NCBI GenBank assembly: GCA_900555855.1
Contig: USML01000077.1
Span: forward strand, 1 to 8,458
Origin: an uncultured Eubacteriales bacterium
GTDB lineage: Bacteria; Bacillota; Clostridia; Oscillospirales; Butyricicoccaceae
DNA: 8,458 nucleotides
Reading direction: 5' to 3'
The notes under the pieces were generated by a model that was given only the letters and a program-made list of their open reading frames with translations, did not search any database and was not told the origin of the DNA. Every line of letters begins with the position of its first letter. Position 1 is the stretch's first letter. The translations under genes were made by a program, and so were the position numbers. Positions 1 to 6,076 of the stretch are shown one piece after another.

Positions 1-46
1 GCAAAACTCGTTTTGCGGGAAGAAAAACCCAGCGAAGCGGTTTTTC
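1..46. repeat. Pair of short inverted repeats at the left edge
   Basis: Two perfect inverted repeats sit side by side. GCAAAA (1-6) pairs with TTTTGC (11-16) around CTCG. GAAAAACC (22-29) pairs with GGTTTTTC (39-46) around a 9-nt loop that can itself form two G-C pairs. No gene covers them and no ribosome site is present. They lie just ahead of a strong terminator, so they are probably the 3' untranslated region of a gene to the left. The AT-rich arms with GC-rich loops resemble the small palindromic elements dispersed between genes in many clostridial genomes, but copy number cannot be judged from one window. Confidence 0.4.
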
Positions 47-56
47 GACAGTCTCC

Positions 57-86
57 AAGGCCGCTCCCCAGAGGGAGCGGCCTTTT
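57..86 (+). terminator. Strong hairpin terminator
   Basis: AAGGCCGCTCCC (57-68) and GGGAGCGGCCTT (73-84) form a perfect 12-bp stem around the loop CAGA. On the plus strand it runs into TTTTGCC and a pyrimidine-rich stretch, so it best serves a gene ending left of the window. Because the outermost stem pairs are A-T, the minus-strand transcript has only UU after the stem core. It could therefore still weakly terminate the comEA-like gene that ends at 106. Orientation is inferred from the T tail. Confidence 0.75.
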
Positions 87-105
87 GCCTGTTTCTTTCT
101 TCTGT

Positions 106-480
106 TTATTCCGGCGGCGCTGCGGTCACATAGGGCCGCAGCCGGGCCAGGATGCCGGGACCGATGCCGTCCACCGCCTGAAGCTCGCCCACGGAGGAAA
201 AGGGGCCGTGGGTCTCCCGGTAGGCGAGGATCCGCTGGGCCAGCGCTTCGCCGATGCCCGGAAGGGTCTCCAGCGCAGCCTGATCGGCGGTGTTCAGATC
301 CAGCAGCGCGCCGGTCTCCGCCGCCGTAAACTCCGGGGCGAAGGTCACAAGCGGCGGCAGAGCGCTTCCTTCGGCCGACCGGGGCGGGAGCCGTCCGCCG
401 GTGAGCCGGAAAAAGCGCAGCGCACCCAGCCCTGCCGTCAGCAAAAGGGCGCAGCACGCCAAAAGCAGCCTCCGCTTCAT
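106..480 (-). CDS. comEA: ComEA-like helix-hairpin-helix DNA-binding protein
   Basis: A 124-aa protein with a short basic N-terminus (MKRR), one hydrophobic segment at about 5-25 that should anchor it in the membrane, a variable Pro/Ala-rich linker (about 30-58), and a C-terminal domain at about 59-120. That domain opens with DLNTAD and carries two helix-hairpin-helix elements, LPGIGEALAQRI (about 73-84) and VDGIGPGILARL (about 103-114). The arrangement is that of ComEA, the cell-surface receptor that binds double-stranded DNA and hands it to the ComEC channel. At 124 aa it is shorter than Bacillus ComEA and lacks the SLBB domain, which is common for clostridial versions. The ATG at 480 is chosen because the hydrophobic anchor begins right after it and a G-rich ribosome site (488-492) lies 7 nt upstream; the open frame continues beyond but without protein-like sequence. 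No other competence gene is in the window, so a role in DNA uptake is inferred from the domain only. Confidence 0.85.
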   Translation of the reverse strand: MKRRLLLACCALLLTAGLGALRFFRLTGGRLPPRSAEGSALPPLVTFAPEFTAAETGALLDLNTADQAALETLPGIGEALAQRILAYRETHGPFSSVGELQAVDGIGPGILARLRPYVTAAPPE

Positions 481-504
481 CAAAGCGCCCCCGTTTCTGA
501 AAGA

Positions 505-533
505 ATTTTGAAAATTTTTCCCTGCCCCCGCAA
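505..533 (-). promoter_or_regulatory. Weak candidate promoter for the comEA-like gene
   Basis: Read on the minus strand, TTGCGG (533-528) and CAAAAT (510-505) are separated by 17 nt, a sigma-A-like arrangement with one mismatch in the -10 box and two in the -35 box. It would start transcription about 17 nt before the ATG at 480. It lies back to back with the stronger dac promoter. The boxes are imperfect and no other support is visible. Confidence 0.35.
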
Positions 534-538
534 GATGG

Positions 539-567
539 TTGCAAAGCATCCCGGGATTTGCTAAAAT
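539..567 (+). promoter_or_regulatory. Sigma-A promoter of dac, extended -10
   Basis: TTGCAA (539-544), a 17-nt spacer, then TAAAAT (562-567) preceded by TGC, which makes an extended -10. Transcription should start near 574, leaving a leader of about 36 nt before the ATG at 610. The spacer contains the 10-bp palindrome ATCCCGGGAT (548-557). Much of this promoter, including CCGGG in the spacer and ATACCA after the -10 box, recurs at the same spacing at 8282-8317. Confidence 0.75.
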
Positions 568-609
568 AATACCACAAATCAAGTGAAAACAACACAGGGA
601 GAGGTCGAA

Positions 610-1896
610 ATGGTGAAAAAAATAATTTGTCTTCTGTTTGCAGCCGTTTTGCTGGCGACGCCTGCCCTTGCGGCCACCGCTCCCGAGCATCCGGTGGCGG
701 CCAAGGGAGCCATTCTGTATGAGCTGAACACAGATACCGTCCTGCTGGAGCAGGACGCCGACGCCCGGCTCTATCCGGCCAGCACCACCAAGCTGATGAC
801 GGCGCTGGTGGCGATGGAATACGGAAATCCGGAGGATATCATCACCGTGCCCGCCGCGGCGGTGGACGGCCTGTTTGAGCTGGGCAGCGCCAGCTATCTG
901 CTGGCGGGGGAGGAGATCTCCTTCATGGACCTGATGGAATATATGCTCATCGCCTCCGGTAACGACGCGGCCAACGCCATGGCCATCCATATCTCCGGCA
1001 GCATCAGCGCCTTTGCGGACCTGATGAATAACCGGGCGCAGGAGCTGGGCTGCACCAATACCCATTTCGTCAATCCCCACGGGCTCCACGACGAGGAGCA
1101 CTATACCTCCGCCCGGGATCTGCTGCGCATCGCCAAGGCTGCCATGGAGAATCCCACCATTGCGGAGATCGTGGCCAAGGACGAGGTCGTCCTGCCCATC
1201 ACAAACAAGCACCCCCAGACCACCACAAAATACACCACCAACTATCTGATCTCTCGCAAGAGCACCCGGGAATATTACTACGAGGGCGCCATCGGCATCA
1301 AAACGGGCACCACCACGCCGGCGGGGCTTTGTCTGGTGGCCGCCTGCGTCAAGGGCGATTATACCTATTACACCGTGGTCCTGGGCGCGGAGAAGGGGGA
1401 AAACGGCGAGCGGAACCAGTTTATCGAGACGGCGAAGCTCTTTGATTACGGCGCGGAAAACTTTTCCCAGCAGGTGATGCTCAGCAGCAGCGAGCCCATC
1501 GCGGAGGTGCCGGTGCGGCTGTCCAACGAGAAGGACAGCGTTGTGGTGACGCCCAGCGAGAACATCACGGCCATGCTGCCCAACGCCTTTGAGACTTCGG
1601 ACCTGACCATGAAGTATACCGTGGAGGAGAGCGTGGCCGCGCCGGTGCAGGCCGGCGATGTTCTGGGCAAGCTCACCGTCTCCTACGAGGGCAAGACCTG
1701 GCAGCTGGATCTGGTGGCCTCCTCCGACGCCGCCCGCTCCACCGTCCTGTATATTCTGGATCGGATCACCGGCTTTTTTGCCAGCACCGCCTTTAAGATC
1801 ATCGTGGCGTCGATCGTGGCGCTGATCGTGATCCTGGTGGTCTATGTGATCCTGGTGAACCGCCGCCGGGCGAAGCGCCGCCGCCGGAGACAATAA
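610..1896 (+). CDS. dacF: D-alanyl-D-alanine carboxypeptidase (peptidase S11, DacF/PBP5 type)
   Basis: A 428-aa penicillin-binding protein that removes the terminal D-Ala from peptidoglycan pentapeptides outside the membrane, limiting the number of cross-link donors. A signal peptide covers about 1-22 (VKK, hydrophobic core, cleavage near ALAA). The catalytic domain shows all three active-site motifs: STTK (S58 nucleophile, K61), SGN (116-118) and KTG (231-233). After a C-terminal beta-rich domain (about 285-375), a membrane helix (about 395-416) is followed by a tail of almost only Arg and Lys. The protein is thus anchored by a true transmembrane helix rather than the amphipathic helix of E. 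coli PBP5. The ATG at 610 is chosen because AGGGAGAGG (596-604) sits 5-8 nt upstream and the signal peptide starts there; a GTG at 583 is in frame but has no ribosome site. It is transcribed from its own promoter and ends at a terminator. Family assignment is firm; the dacF symbol rather than dacA or dacB is by similarity of type. Confidence 0.93.
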   Translation: MVKKIICLLFAAVLLATPALAATAPEHPVAAKGAILYELNTDTVLLEQDADARLYPASTTKLMTALVAMEYGNPEDIITVPAAAVDGLFELGSASYLLAGEEISFMDLMEYMLIASGNDAANAMAIHISGSISAFADLMNNRAQELGCTNTHFVNPHGLHDEEHYTSARDLLRIAKAAMENPTIAEIVAKDEVVLPITNKHPQTTTKYTTNYLISRKSTREYYYEGAIGIKTGTTTPAGLCLVAACVKGDYTYYTVVLGAEKGENGERNQFIETAKLFDYGAENFSQQVMLSSSEPIAEVPVRLSNEKDSVVVTPSENITAMLPNAFETSDLTMKYTVEESVAAPVQAGDVLGKLTVSYEGKTWQLDLVASSDAARSTVLYILDRITGFFASTAFKIIVASIVALIVILVVYVILVNRRRAKRRRRRQ

Positions 1897-1921
1897 GAAG
1901 GCAAAGGGAACAGAGCATCTG

Positions 1922-1944
1922 AGCCGGCGCTTGCCGGCTTTTTT
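1922..1944 (+). terminator. Rho-independent terminator after dac
   Basis: AGCCGGC (1922-1928) pairs perfectly with GCCGGCT (1933-1939) around GCTT and runs into six T (1939-1944). It ends 25 nt past the dac stop region and only a few bases before the ribosome site of the next gene (from about 1949), so any transcript of that gene coming from the left must pass through it. Confidence 0.85.
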
Positions 1945-1964
1945 CCGGAAGGAGGAAGCGCACC

Positions 1965-2627
1965 ATGAACATGAAGCCCATCAATGAAAACTATTCCGTC
2001 ACCCCCATGCGCACCGAGGTGTTCCGCCAGCTGGAGCGGGCCATTCTCAGCGGCGATCTTTCGCCGGGGACAAGCCTTACCGAGGTGAAGCTCTGCGGCG
2101 AGATGGGCGTCTCCCGGACGCCGGTGCGGGAAGCGCTGATGCAGCTGGAGCTGGAGGGCCTGGTCAAGACCACCCACAACAAGGGCGCGGTGGTGGTGGG
2201 CATCTCCGAACGGGATGTGGACGATATCTATACCATCCGGGTCCGCATCGAGGGTCTGGCGGCCCGGCGGGCGGCGGAAAACATCACCATGGGAGAGCTG
2301 GAGGAACTGCAGGAGATCGTGGAGCTGCAGGAGTTTTATGTGGGCCGGGGCGATAATCTGCAGGTCTGGAATCTGGACAACCGGTTCCACGAGCTGGTCT
2401 ATGAGGGCTGCCGCAGCCGGCCGCTGAAGCAGATCCTTTCCCTGTTCCACAATTACATCCAGAAGGCCCGGGAGGCCACCGTCCGTCAGGGACGGGCCGC
2501 CGCTTCCACCCAGGAGCACCGGGAGATTGTGAACGCCATCGCCCGCCACGACCCGGACGAGGCGGAGCGGCTCATGGGCGTTCATGTCCAGAACGCCAGA
2601 AACAGCTTTTTTGAGCTCATCGAATGA
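1965..2627 (+). CDS. GntR-family transcriptional regulator, FCD subfamily
   Basis: A 220-aa DNA-binding regulator. The N-terminal winged helix-turn-helix (about 14-78) has the typical GntR pattern: an ILSG(D)LxPG turn (27-35), a recognition region GVSRTPVREAL (48-58), and LEGLV followed by NKGAVV for the wing. The C-terminal FCD domain (about 85-215) is all helical. It keeps the metal and ligand-pocket residues expected of the family, R94, D138, H142, H185 and H207 by my alignment. FCD regulators usually sense small carboxylic or sugar acids, with a metal ion in the pocket. The first ATG is used because GGAGG (1951-1955) lies 9 nt upstream; a second ATG at 1971 would be too far. The two genes behind it do not form a catabolic pathway, so its effector and targets cannot be guessed. 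It probably leads the cluster 1965-3816. No promoter is visible in the 68-nt gap before it. Confidence 0.92.
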   Translation: MNMKPINENYSVTPMRTEVFRQLERAILSGDLSPGTSLTEVKLCGEMGVSRTPVREALMQLELEGLVKTTHNKGAVVVGISERDVDDIYTIRVRIEGLAARRAAENITMGELEELQEIVELQEFYVGRGDNLQVWNLDNRFHELVYEGCRSRPLKQILSLFHNYIQKAREATVRQGRAAASTQEHREIVNAIARHDPDEAERLMGVHVQNARNSFFELIE

Positions 2628-2640
2628 CGGAGGCACAGGA

Positions 2641-3117
2641 GTGGAAGACAAGACCAATGTGATGCGGATGCTGGAGCAGGCCGGCGTTACCTATACGCCC
2701 CACAGCTACCCTCATGGCAAGGAAGCGGTGGACGGCGTCACGGTGGCCCGGCTGCTGGGGCTGGATCCCCAGCGGGTATTCAAAACGCTGGTGACACGGG
2801 GCGCTTCCGGCGGCTTCTGTGTTTTTGTGATCCCGGCGGAGGCAACCCTGGACCTGAAAAAGGCCGCCCGGGCGGCGGGGGAGAAGAGCGTGGAGCTGCT
2901 CCATGTGGCGGAGCTTCAGAAGATCACCGGCTATGTGCGGGGCGGCTGCTCGCCCATCGGCATGAAAAAGCAGTTCCCCACCTTTTTTGAGGAGACGGCG
3001 GTGCTGTTTGACACGATCCTTGTCTCTGCCGGGCGCATCGGCGCGCAGGTGGAGGCCAATGGGGAGGCGCTTGCCGCGCTGTGCGGCGGGAGCTTTGCCA
3101 GCCTGACGGCGGATTGA
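2641..3117 (+). CDS. ybaK: YbaK/EbsC-type Cys-tRNA(Pro)/aminoacyl-tRNA deacylase
   Basis: A 158-aa single-domain protein, close in length to E. coli YbaK (159 aa). Proteins of this family hydrolyse mischarged aminoacyl-tRNAs in trans, classically Cys-tRNA(Pro) left by prolyl-tRNA synthetase. Visible family marks are a short helix-strand start ending in YTPHSYPH (18-25), RVFKTLV (45-51) with K48 as the conserved catalytic-site lysine, VIPAE (63-67), and the glycine loop GYVRGGCSPIG (97-107) followed by MKKQFPTF. The start is a GTG: GGAGG (2629-2633) stands 7 nt before it. An in-frame ATG at 2584 would place the start deep inside the regulator gene with no ribosome site. It lies 13 nt after the GntR gene and 15 nt before the HAD gene, so the three are probably co-transcribed. 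The precise tRNA substrate cannot be read from sequence; YbaK, ProX and EbsC subgroups differ in specificity. Confidence 0.9.
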   Translation: MEDKTNVMRMLEQAGVTYTPHSYPHGKEAVDGVTVARLLGLDPQRVFKTLVTRGASGGFCVFVIPAEATLDLKKAARAAGEKSVELLHVAELQKITGYVRGGCSPIGMKKQFPTFFEETAVLFDTILVSAGRIGAQVEANGEALAALCGGSFASLTAD

Positions 3118-3132
3118 GGCGGAGGAGGACCT

Positions 3133-3816
3133 ATGATCGAAACGATACTCTGGGATGTGGATGGCACGCTGCTGGACTTTGCCGCGGCGGAGAGCGCGGC
3201 CATCCGCCGGCTGTTTGCCGAGTTTGCGCTGGGAGACTGCACGGAGGAGATGCTGCGGCGCTATTCCGCCATCAACAAGCGCTGGTGGGAGCGGCTGGAG
3301 CGGGGTGAGGCCACCCGGCTACAGGTTTTGGAGGGCCGCTTCCGGGAATTCTTTACCGCCGAGGGGCTGGATGCTTCCCTGGCTCCGGCCTTTAACGAGC
3401 GCTATCAGGTCTGTCTGGGAGATACTATCGTTTATCGGGACGACAGTCTGGCCATCGTCCGCGCCCTGCGGGGCCGGGTGCGGCAGTATGTGGTGTCCAA
3501 CGGGACGGTGGTGGCCCAGGAGAAAAAGCTTCGCCTGTCCGGCTTGGGCGCGCTGATGGACGGCGTGTTCCTCTCCGAGGAGCTGGGGGTGGAAAAGCCC
3601 GACCCGGCCTTTTTTGACCGGGTGTTTTCTGCCATTGGCCCGGTAGACCGGCAGACCGTACTTATCGTGGGCGATTCCCGCACCAGCGATATTCGGGGCG
3701 GTCTCAACGCCGGCATCCGTACCTGCTGGTATGCGCCGGAGGGCGGCGCGGAGGAGGACGGTATGCAGGCAGATCATGTGATCCGGGATCTGCACGAGAT
3801 CTTCGCGCTTCTCTGA
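3133..3816 (+). CDS. HAD-superfamily hydrolase, YjjG-like nucleotidase
   Basis: A 227-aa soluble phosphatase. All four HAD motifs are present: motif I DVDGT (8-12; D8 nucleophile, D10 acid/base), motif II VSNGT (121-125), motif III lysine K155 in VEKPDP, and motif IV GDSRTSD (180-186). A helical cap (about 17-100) sits between motifs I and II. The SNGTVVAQEKKL stretch after motif II, SEELGVEKPD, and the overall length match the YjjG group, which dephosphorylates pyrimidine and non-canonical nucleoside monophosphates, a possible house-cleaning role. The ATG at 3133 follows GGAGGAGG (3121-3128). It is the last gene of the GntR cluster and ends 6 nt before a terminator hairpin. Family is certain; the exact substrate is not, and a general sugar phosphatase is the main alternative. 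Confidence 0.88.
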   Translation: MIETILWDVDGTLLDFAAAESAAIRRLFAEFALGDCTEEMLRRYSAINKRWWERLERGEATRLQVLEGRFREFFTAEGLDASLAPAFNERYQVCLGDTIVYRDDSLAIVRALRGRVRQYVVSNGTVVAQEKKLRLSGLGALMDGVFLSEELGVEKPDPAFFDRVFSAIGPVDRQTVLIVGDSRTSDIRGGLNAGIRTCWYAPEGGAEEDGMQADHVIRDLHEIFALL

Positions 3817-3822
3817 GCGTGT

Positions 3823-3845
3823 GCGGCCCTTTGGGCCGCTTTTTT
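3823..3845 (+). terminator. Rho-independent terminator after the HAD gene
   Basis: GCGGCCC (3823-3829) pairs with GGGCCGC (3833-3839) around TTT, followed by six T (3840-3845). It separates the GntR cluster from the MarR-ABC operon, whose promoter begins 12 nt later. Confidence 0.88.
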
Positions 3846-3855
3846 ACGGGAAATC

Positions 3856-3869
3856 GTTGACATGTCAAC
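3856..3869. promoter_or_regulatory. Perfect 14-bp palindrome over the -35 box, likely MarR operator
   Basis: GTTGACATGTCAAC is its own reverse complement over all 14 bases, and its left half contains the TTGACA -35 box. MarR dimers usually bind such inverted repeats in their own promoters and block RNA polymerase. Since the next gene is a marR, binding by its product is the natural reading. This is inferred from position and symmetry. Confidence 0.65.
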
Positions 3870-3886
3870 TGGATCGGTAGTATACT
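3857..3886 (+). promoter_or_regulatory. Sigma-A promoter of the marR-ABC operon
   Basis: A consensus TTGACA (3857-3862), an 18-nt spacer and TATACT (3881-3886). Transcription should start near 3893, which leaves only about 13 nt before the marR ATG at 3906 and puts the CGGAG ribosome site (3893-3897) at the very 5' end of the mRNA. Confidence 0.78.
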
Positions 3887-3905
3887 TTCGGACGGAGATG
3901 ATCGT

Positions 3906-4376
3906 ATGATGGATGATATTCGGCAGTGCTTCCGGCGGATCCACCGCTGGGCGCAGTGCTATGTGCAGCGCCATACTCGAGAGACGGGCCTGACGCCTGC
4001 ACAGATCGAGGCCCTGCGGCACATCGTATACCATAAGACCATGAGCCAACAGGAACTGGTGGAGGATATGGGCATCGATAAGGCCGCCGTCACCCGGATC
4101 GTGGCGGCGCTGGAGCAGGAGGGCTATCTCTGCCGCTGCCCGGACCCCCGGGACGGCCGGGCCAAGCTGATCCATTCCACAGAGAAGGCCATCCATATCA
4201 AGGACGATGTGGCGGCACTGGAAAATGAATACTACGACTGGCTGCTGCAGGGGCTTTCCCCGGAGGAACGGGAGAGCTTTGAGCGGCAGCTTCGCCGGTT
4301 GATGCAGCGGGCCAGAGAGGGCCGCCGCTGCTGCTACAGCCAGATCCATGGGGAGGACGAAACGCAATGCAGCTGA
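3906..4376 (+). CDS. MarR-family transcriptional regulator
   Basis: A 156-aa winged helix regulator. Dimerisation helices lie at about 1-25 and 105-140. The DNA-binding domain between them shows LTPAQIEALRHI (29-40), the helix-turn-helix MSQQELVEDMGIDKAAVTRI (46-65), and a wing with the typical DPRDGR (80-85) followed by KLIHST. It is the first gene of an efflux operon and overlaps the first exporter gene by 10 nt, so the two are translationally coupled. Autorepression through the palindrome at 3856-3869, released by a drug or metabolite, is the likely logic. It has seven cysteines (8, 18, 76, 78, 142, 143, 155), including C-R-C at the wing base and a C-C pair near the C-terminus, so thiol sensing is possible but unproven. 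ATG 3906 is taken with CGGAG 8 nt upstream; ATG 3909 is an equally plausible start. Confidence 0.92.
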   Translation: MMDDIRQCFRRIHRWAQCYVQRHTRETGLTPAQIEALRHIVYHKTMSQQELVEDMGIDKAAVTRIVAALEQEGYLCRCPDPRDGRAKLIHSTEKAIHIKDDVAALENEYYDWLLQGLSPEERESFERQLRRLMQRAREGRRCCYSQIHGEDETQCS

Positions 4377-6076
4377 TCGTCCGCTATGTGCGGCCCTATT
4401 TCAAGCGCATGAGCCTGGGCCTGCTGGTGAAGTTCACCGGCACCATCATGGACCTGCTGCTGCCCTATATTCTGGCTCATATCATTGATGATGTAACACC
4501 CCTGCAGGATATGGGGCTGGTGGTGCGGTGGGGCTTTGTGATGCTGCTCTGCTCCTTTTTGGCCATCGCAGGCAATGTGATCGCCAACCGCATGGCCTCC
4601 CGGGTGGCGCGGGACACCACCCGCCGCCTGCGCCACGATCTGTTCCGGAAGATCTCCTATCTTTCCAACCGGCAGATCGACGATTTCACCGTCCCAAGCC
4701 TGGTCTCCCGTATGAGCACGGATACCTACAATATCCATCGGATGGTGGGTATGATGCAGCGCATGGGCATCCGTGCGCCCATTCTTGTGCTGGGCGGCGT
4801 GGGCATCACGCTGTTTCTGGATCCGGTGCTGGCGCTGGTGCTGACGGCCATGCTGCCCGTGATCCTGCTGATCGTGTATGCCGTTTCCCGGGAGAGCATC
4901 CCTATGTTTGACCGGCTGCAGCAGGCCGTGGACCGGATGGTCCGGGTGGTGCGGGAAAACGCCTCCGGCGTTCGGGTCATCAAGGCGCTGAGCAAAACGG
5001 AGGATGAAAAGGCCCATTTCGATCAGGTCAACCGGCAGGTGATGCAGGCGGAAAACAGGGCCAACAATGTGATGGCTCTCAGCAAGCCCGCCATGAACCT
5101 GACGCTGAACCTGGGGCTGGTGCTGGTGGTGCTGGTGGGCGCGGTGCGGGTAAACCGGGGTCTCAGCAGCCCGGGCACCATCACGGCCTTTCTCACCTAT
5201 TTCACCATCATTCTGAACGCCATGATGTCTGTGACGCGGGTGCTCACCATGTGGAGCAAGGCGCTGGCTTCCGCCGGGCGCATCGAAGAGGTGCTGTCTG
5301 CGCCGGAGGAGCTGCAGCCCCAGGCGCTACCCCAGCGGGACGAAACGGCGCATATTGTGTTTGAAAATGTCAACTTTTCGTATAACGGGACGAAAAATAG
5401 CCTTTCCGGAATCAATTTTACCCTGAATCACGGGGAAAGTCTGGGCGTCATCGGCCCCACCGGCGCCGGCAAAAGCACGCTGGCCAAGCTGCTGCTGCGG
5501 TTTTATGATGTGTCGGAGGGGCAGATCCGGGTGGACGGAAGGGATGTGCGGAGCTTTGATCTGCAGGAGCTGCGGGAAAAATACGGCGTAGTGTTCCAAA
5601 ACGATCTGCTGTTCCGCAAATCCGTGGGAGAAAACATCCGCATCGGCCGGAGCATCTCCACCCAGCGGCTGCTGCAGGCGGCAAAGGACGCCCAGGCGCT
5701 GGATTTCGTAGAGCAAGCCGGAGGCCTTGACACCCCGCTGGAGGCAAGGGGCGCAAACCTTTCCGGTGGGCAGAAGCAGCGGCTGCTCATCGCCCGGGCG
5801 CTGGCAGGACGGCCGGAGATCCTCATTCTGGACGACAGCTCCTCCGCGCTGGATTACCGCACCGATGCCGCCCTGCGGCAGGTGATCCGGCAGGACTATG
5901 GAGATACCACCACCGTCATCATCGCCCAGCGGGTCAGCTCCGTCCGCGCCTGCGACAGGATCCTGGTCCTGGAGGAGGGCCGTATGGCGGGCTTTGGCAC
6001 CCATGCGCAGCTGATGGCGAGCTGCCCGCTTTATCGGGAGATCAGCCATCTGCAGATGGGAGAGGAGGACGCATGA
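4367..6076 (+). CDS. ABC exporter half-transporter with degenerate ATP site (BmrC/LmrC/TM287 type)
   Basis: A 569-aa fusion of a six-helix type I exporter membrane domain (about 1-310; helices near 17-40, 52-73, 131-152, 155-175, 241-263 and 270-292) and an ATPase domain (about 328-565). The nucleotide-binding motifs are A-loop Y339, Walker A GPTGAGKST (363-371, K369), Q-loop Q411, the canonical signature LSGGQ (465-469), Walker B ILILDD (485-490) and D-loop SALD (493-496). Two catalytic positions are changed: the residue after Walker B is Asp (D490) instead of Glu, and the switch residue is Gln (Q521 in IAQR) instead of His. These are the hallmarks of the inactive-site half of heterodimeric exporters, so this protein should work only paired with the product of the next gene. 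Export of drugs or amphipathic compounds is the usual role; the substrate is not readable. GGAGG (4352-4356) lies 10 nt before the ATG, inside the marR 3' end. Confidence 0.93.
   Translation: MQLIVRYVRPYFKRMSLGLLVKFTGTIMDLLLPYILAHIIDDVTPLQDMGLVVRWGFVMLLCSFLAIAGNVIANRMASRVARDTTRRLRHDLFRKISYLSNRQIDDFTVPSLVSRMSTDTYNIHRMVGMMQRMGIRAPILVLGGVGITLFLDPVLALVLTAMLPVILLIVYAVSRESIPMFDRLQQAVDRMVRVVRENASGVRVIKALSKTEDEKAHFDQVNRQVMQAENRANNVMALSKPAMNLTLNLGLVLVVLVGAVRVNRGLSSPGTITAFLTYFTIILNAMMSVTRVLTMWSKALASAGRIEEVLSAPEELQPQALPQRDETAHIVFENVNFSYNGTKNSLSGINFTLNHGESLGVIGPTGAGKSTLAKLLLRFYDVSEGQIRVDGRDVRSFDLQELREKYGVVFQNDLLFRKSVGENIRIGRSISTQRLLQAAKDAQALDFVEQAGGLDTPLEARGANLSGGQKQRLLIARALAGRPEILILDDSSSALDYRTDAALRQVIRQDYGDTTTVIIAQRVSSVRACDRILVLEEGRMAGFGTHAQLMASCPLYREISHLQMGEEDA

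Noticed and set aside
430..480. Lipobox-like LLAC at the start of the comEA-like protein
   Set aside because: The cysteine is at residue 9, leaving too short a signal for lipoprotein processing, and the hydrophobic stretch continues well past it as a membrane anchor.
13..564. Plus-strand open frame across the comEA-like gene
   Set aside because: It is antisense to a recognisable helix-hairpin-helix protein, rich in Arg, Gly and Gln, and includes a terminator hairpin and the promoter region.
583..609. Earlier GTG start for the D,D-carboxypeptidase
   Set aside because: It would add nine polar residues before the signal peptide, and there is no ribosome site before 583, while AGGGAGAGG fits the ATG at 610.
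481..1893. Upstream extension of the comEA-like frame across the dac gene on the minus strand
   Set aside because: The sequence before M(KRR) is antisense to dac, has shadow-like composition, and the membrane anchor and ribosome site mark the start at 480.
2584..2640. Earlier ATG start for the YbaK-like gene inside the GntR gene
   Set aside because: It would overlap the regulator gene by 44 nt without a ribosome site. GGAGG 7 nt before the GTG at 2641 and the family's usual length support the later start.
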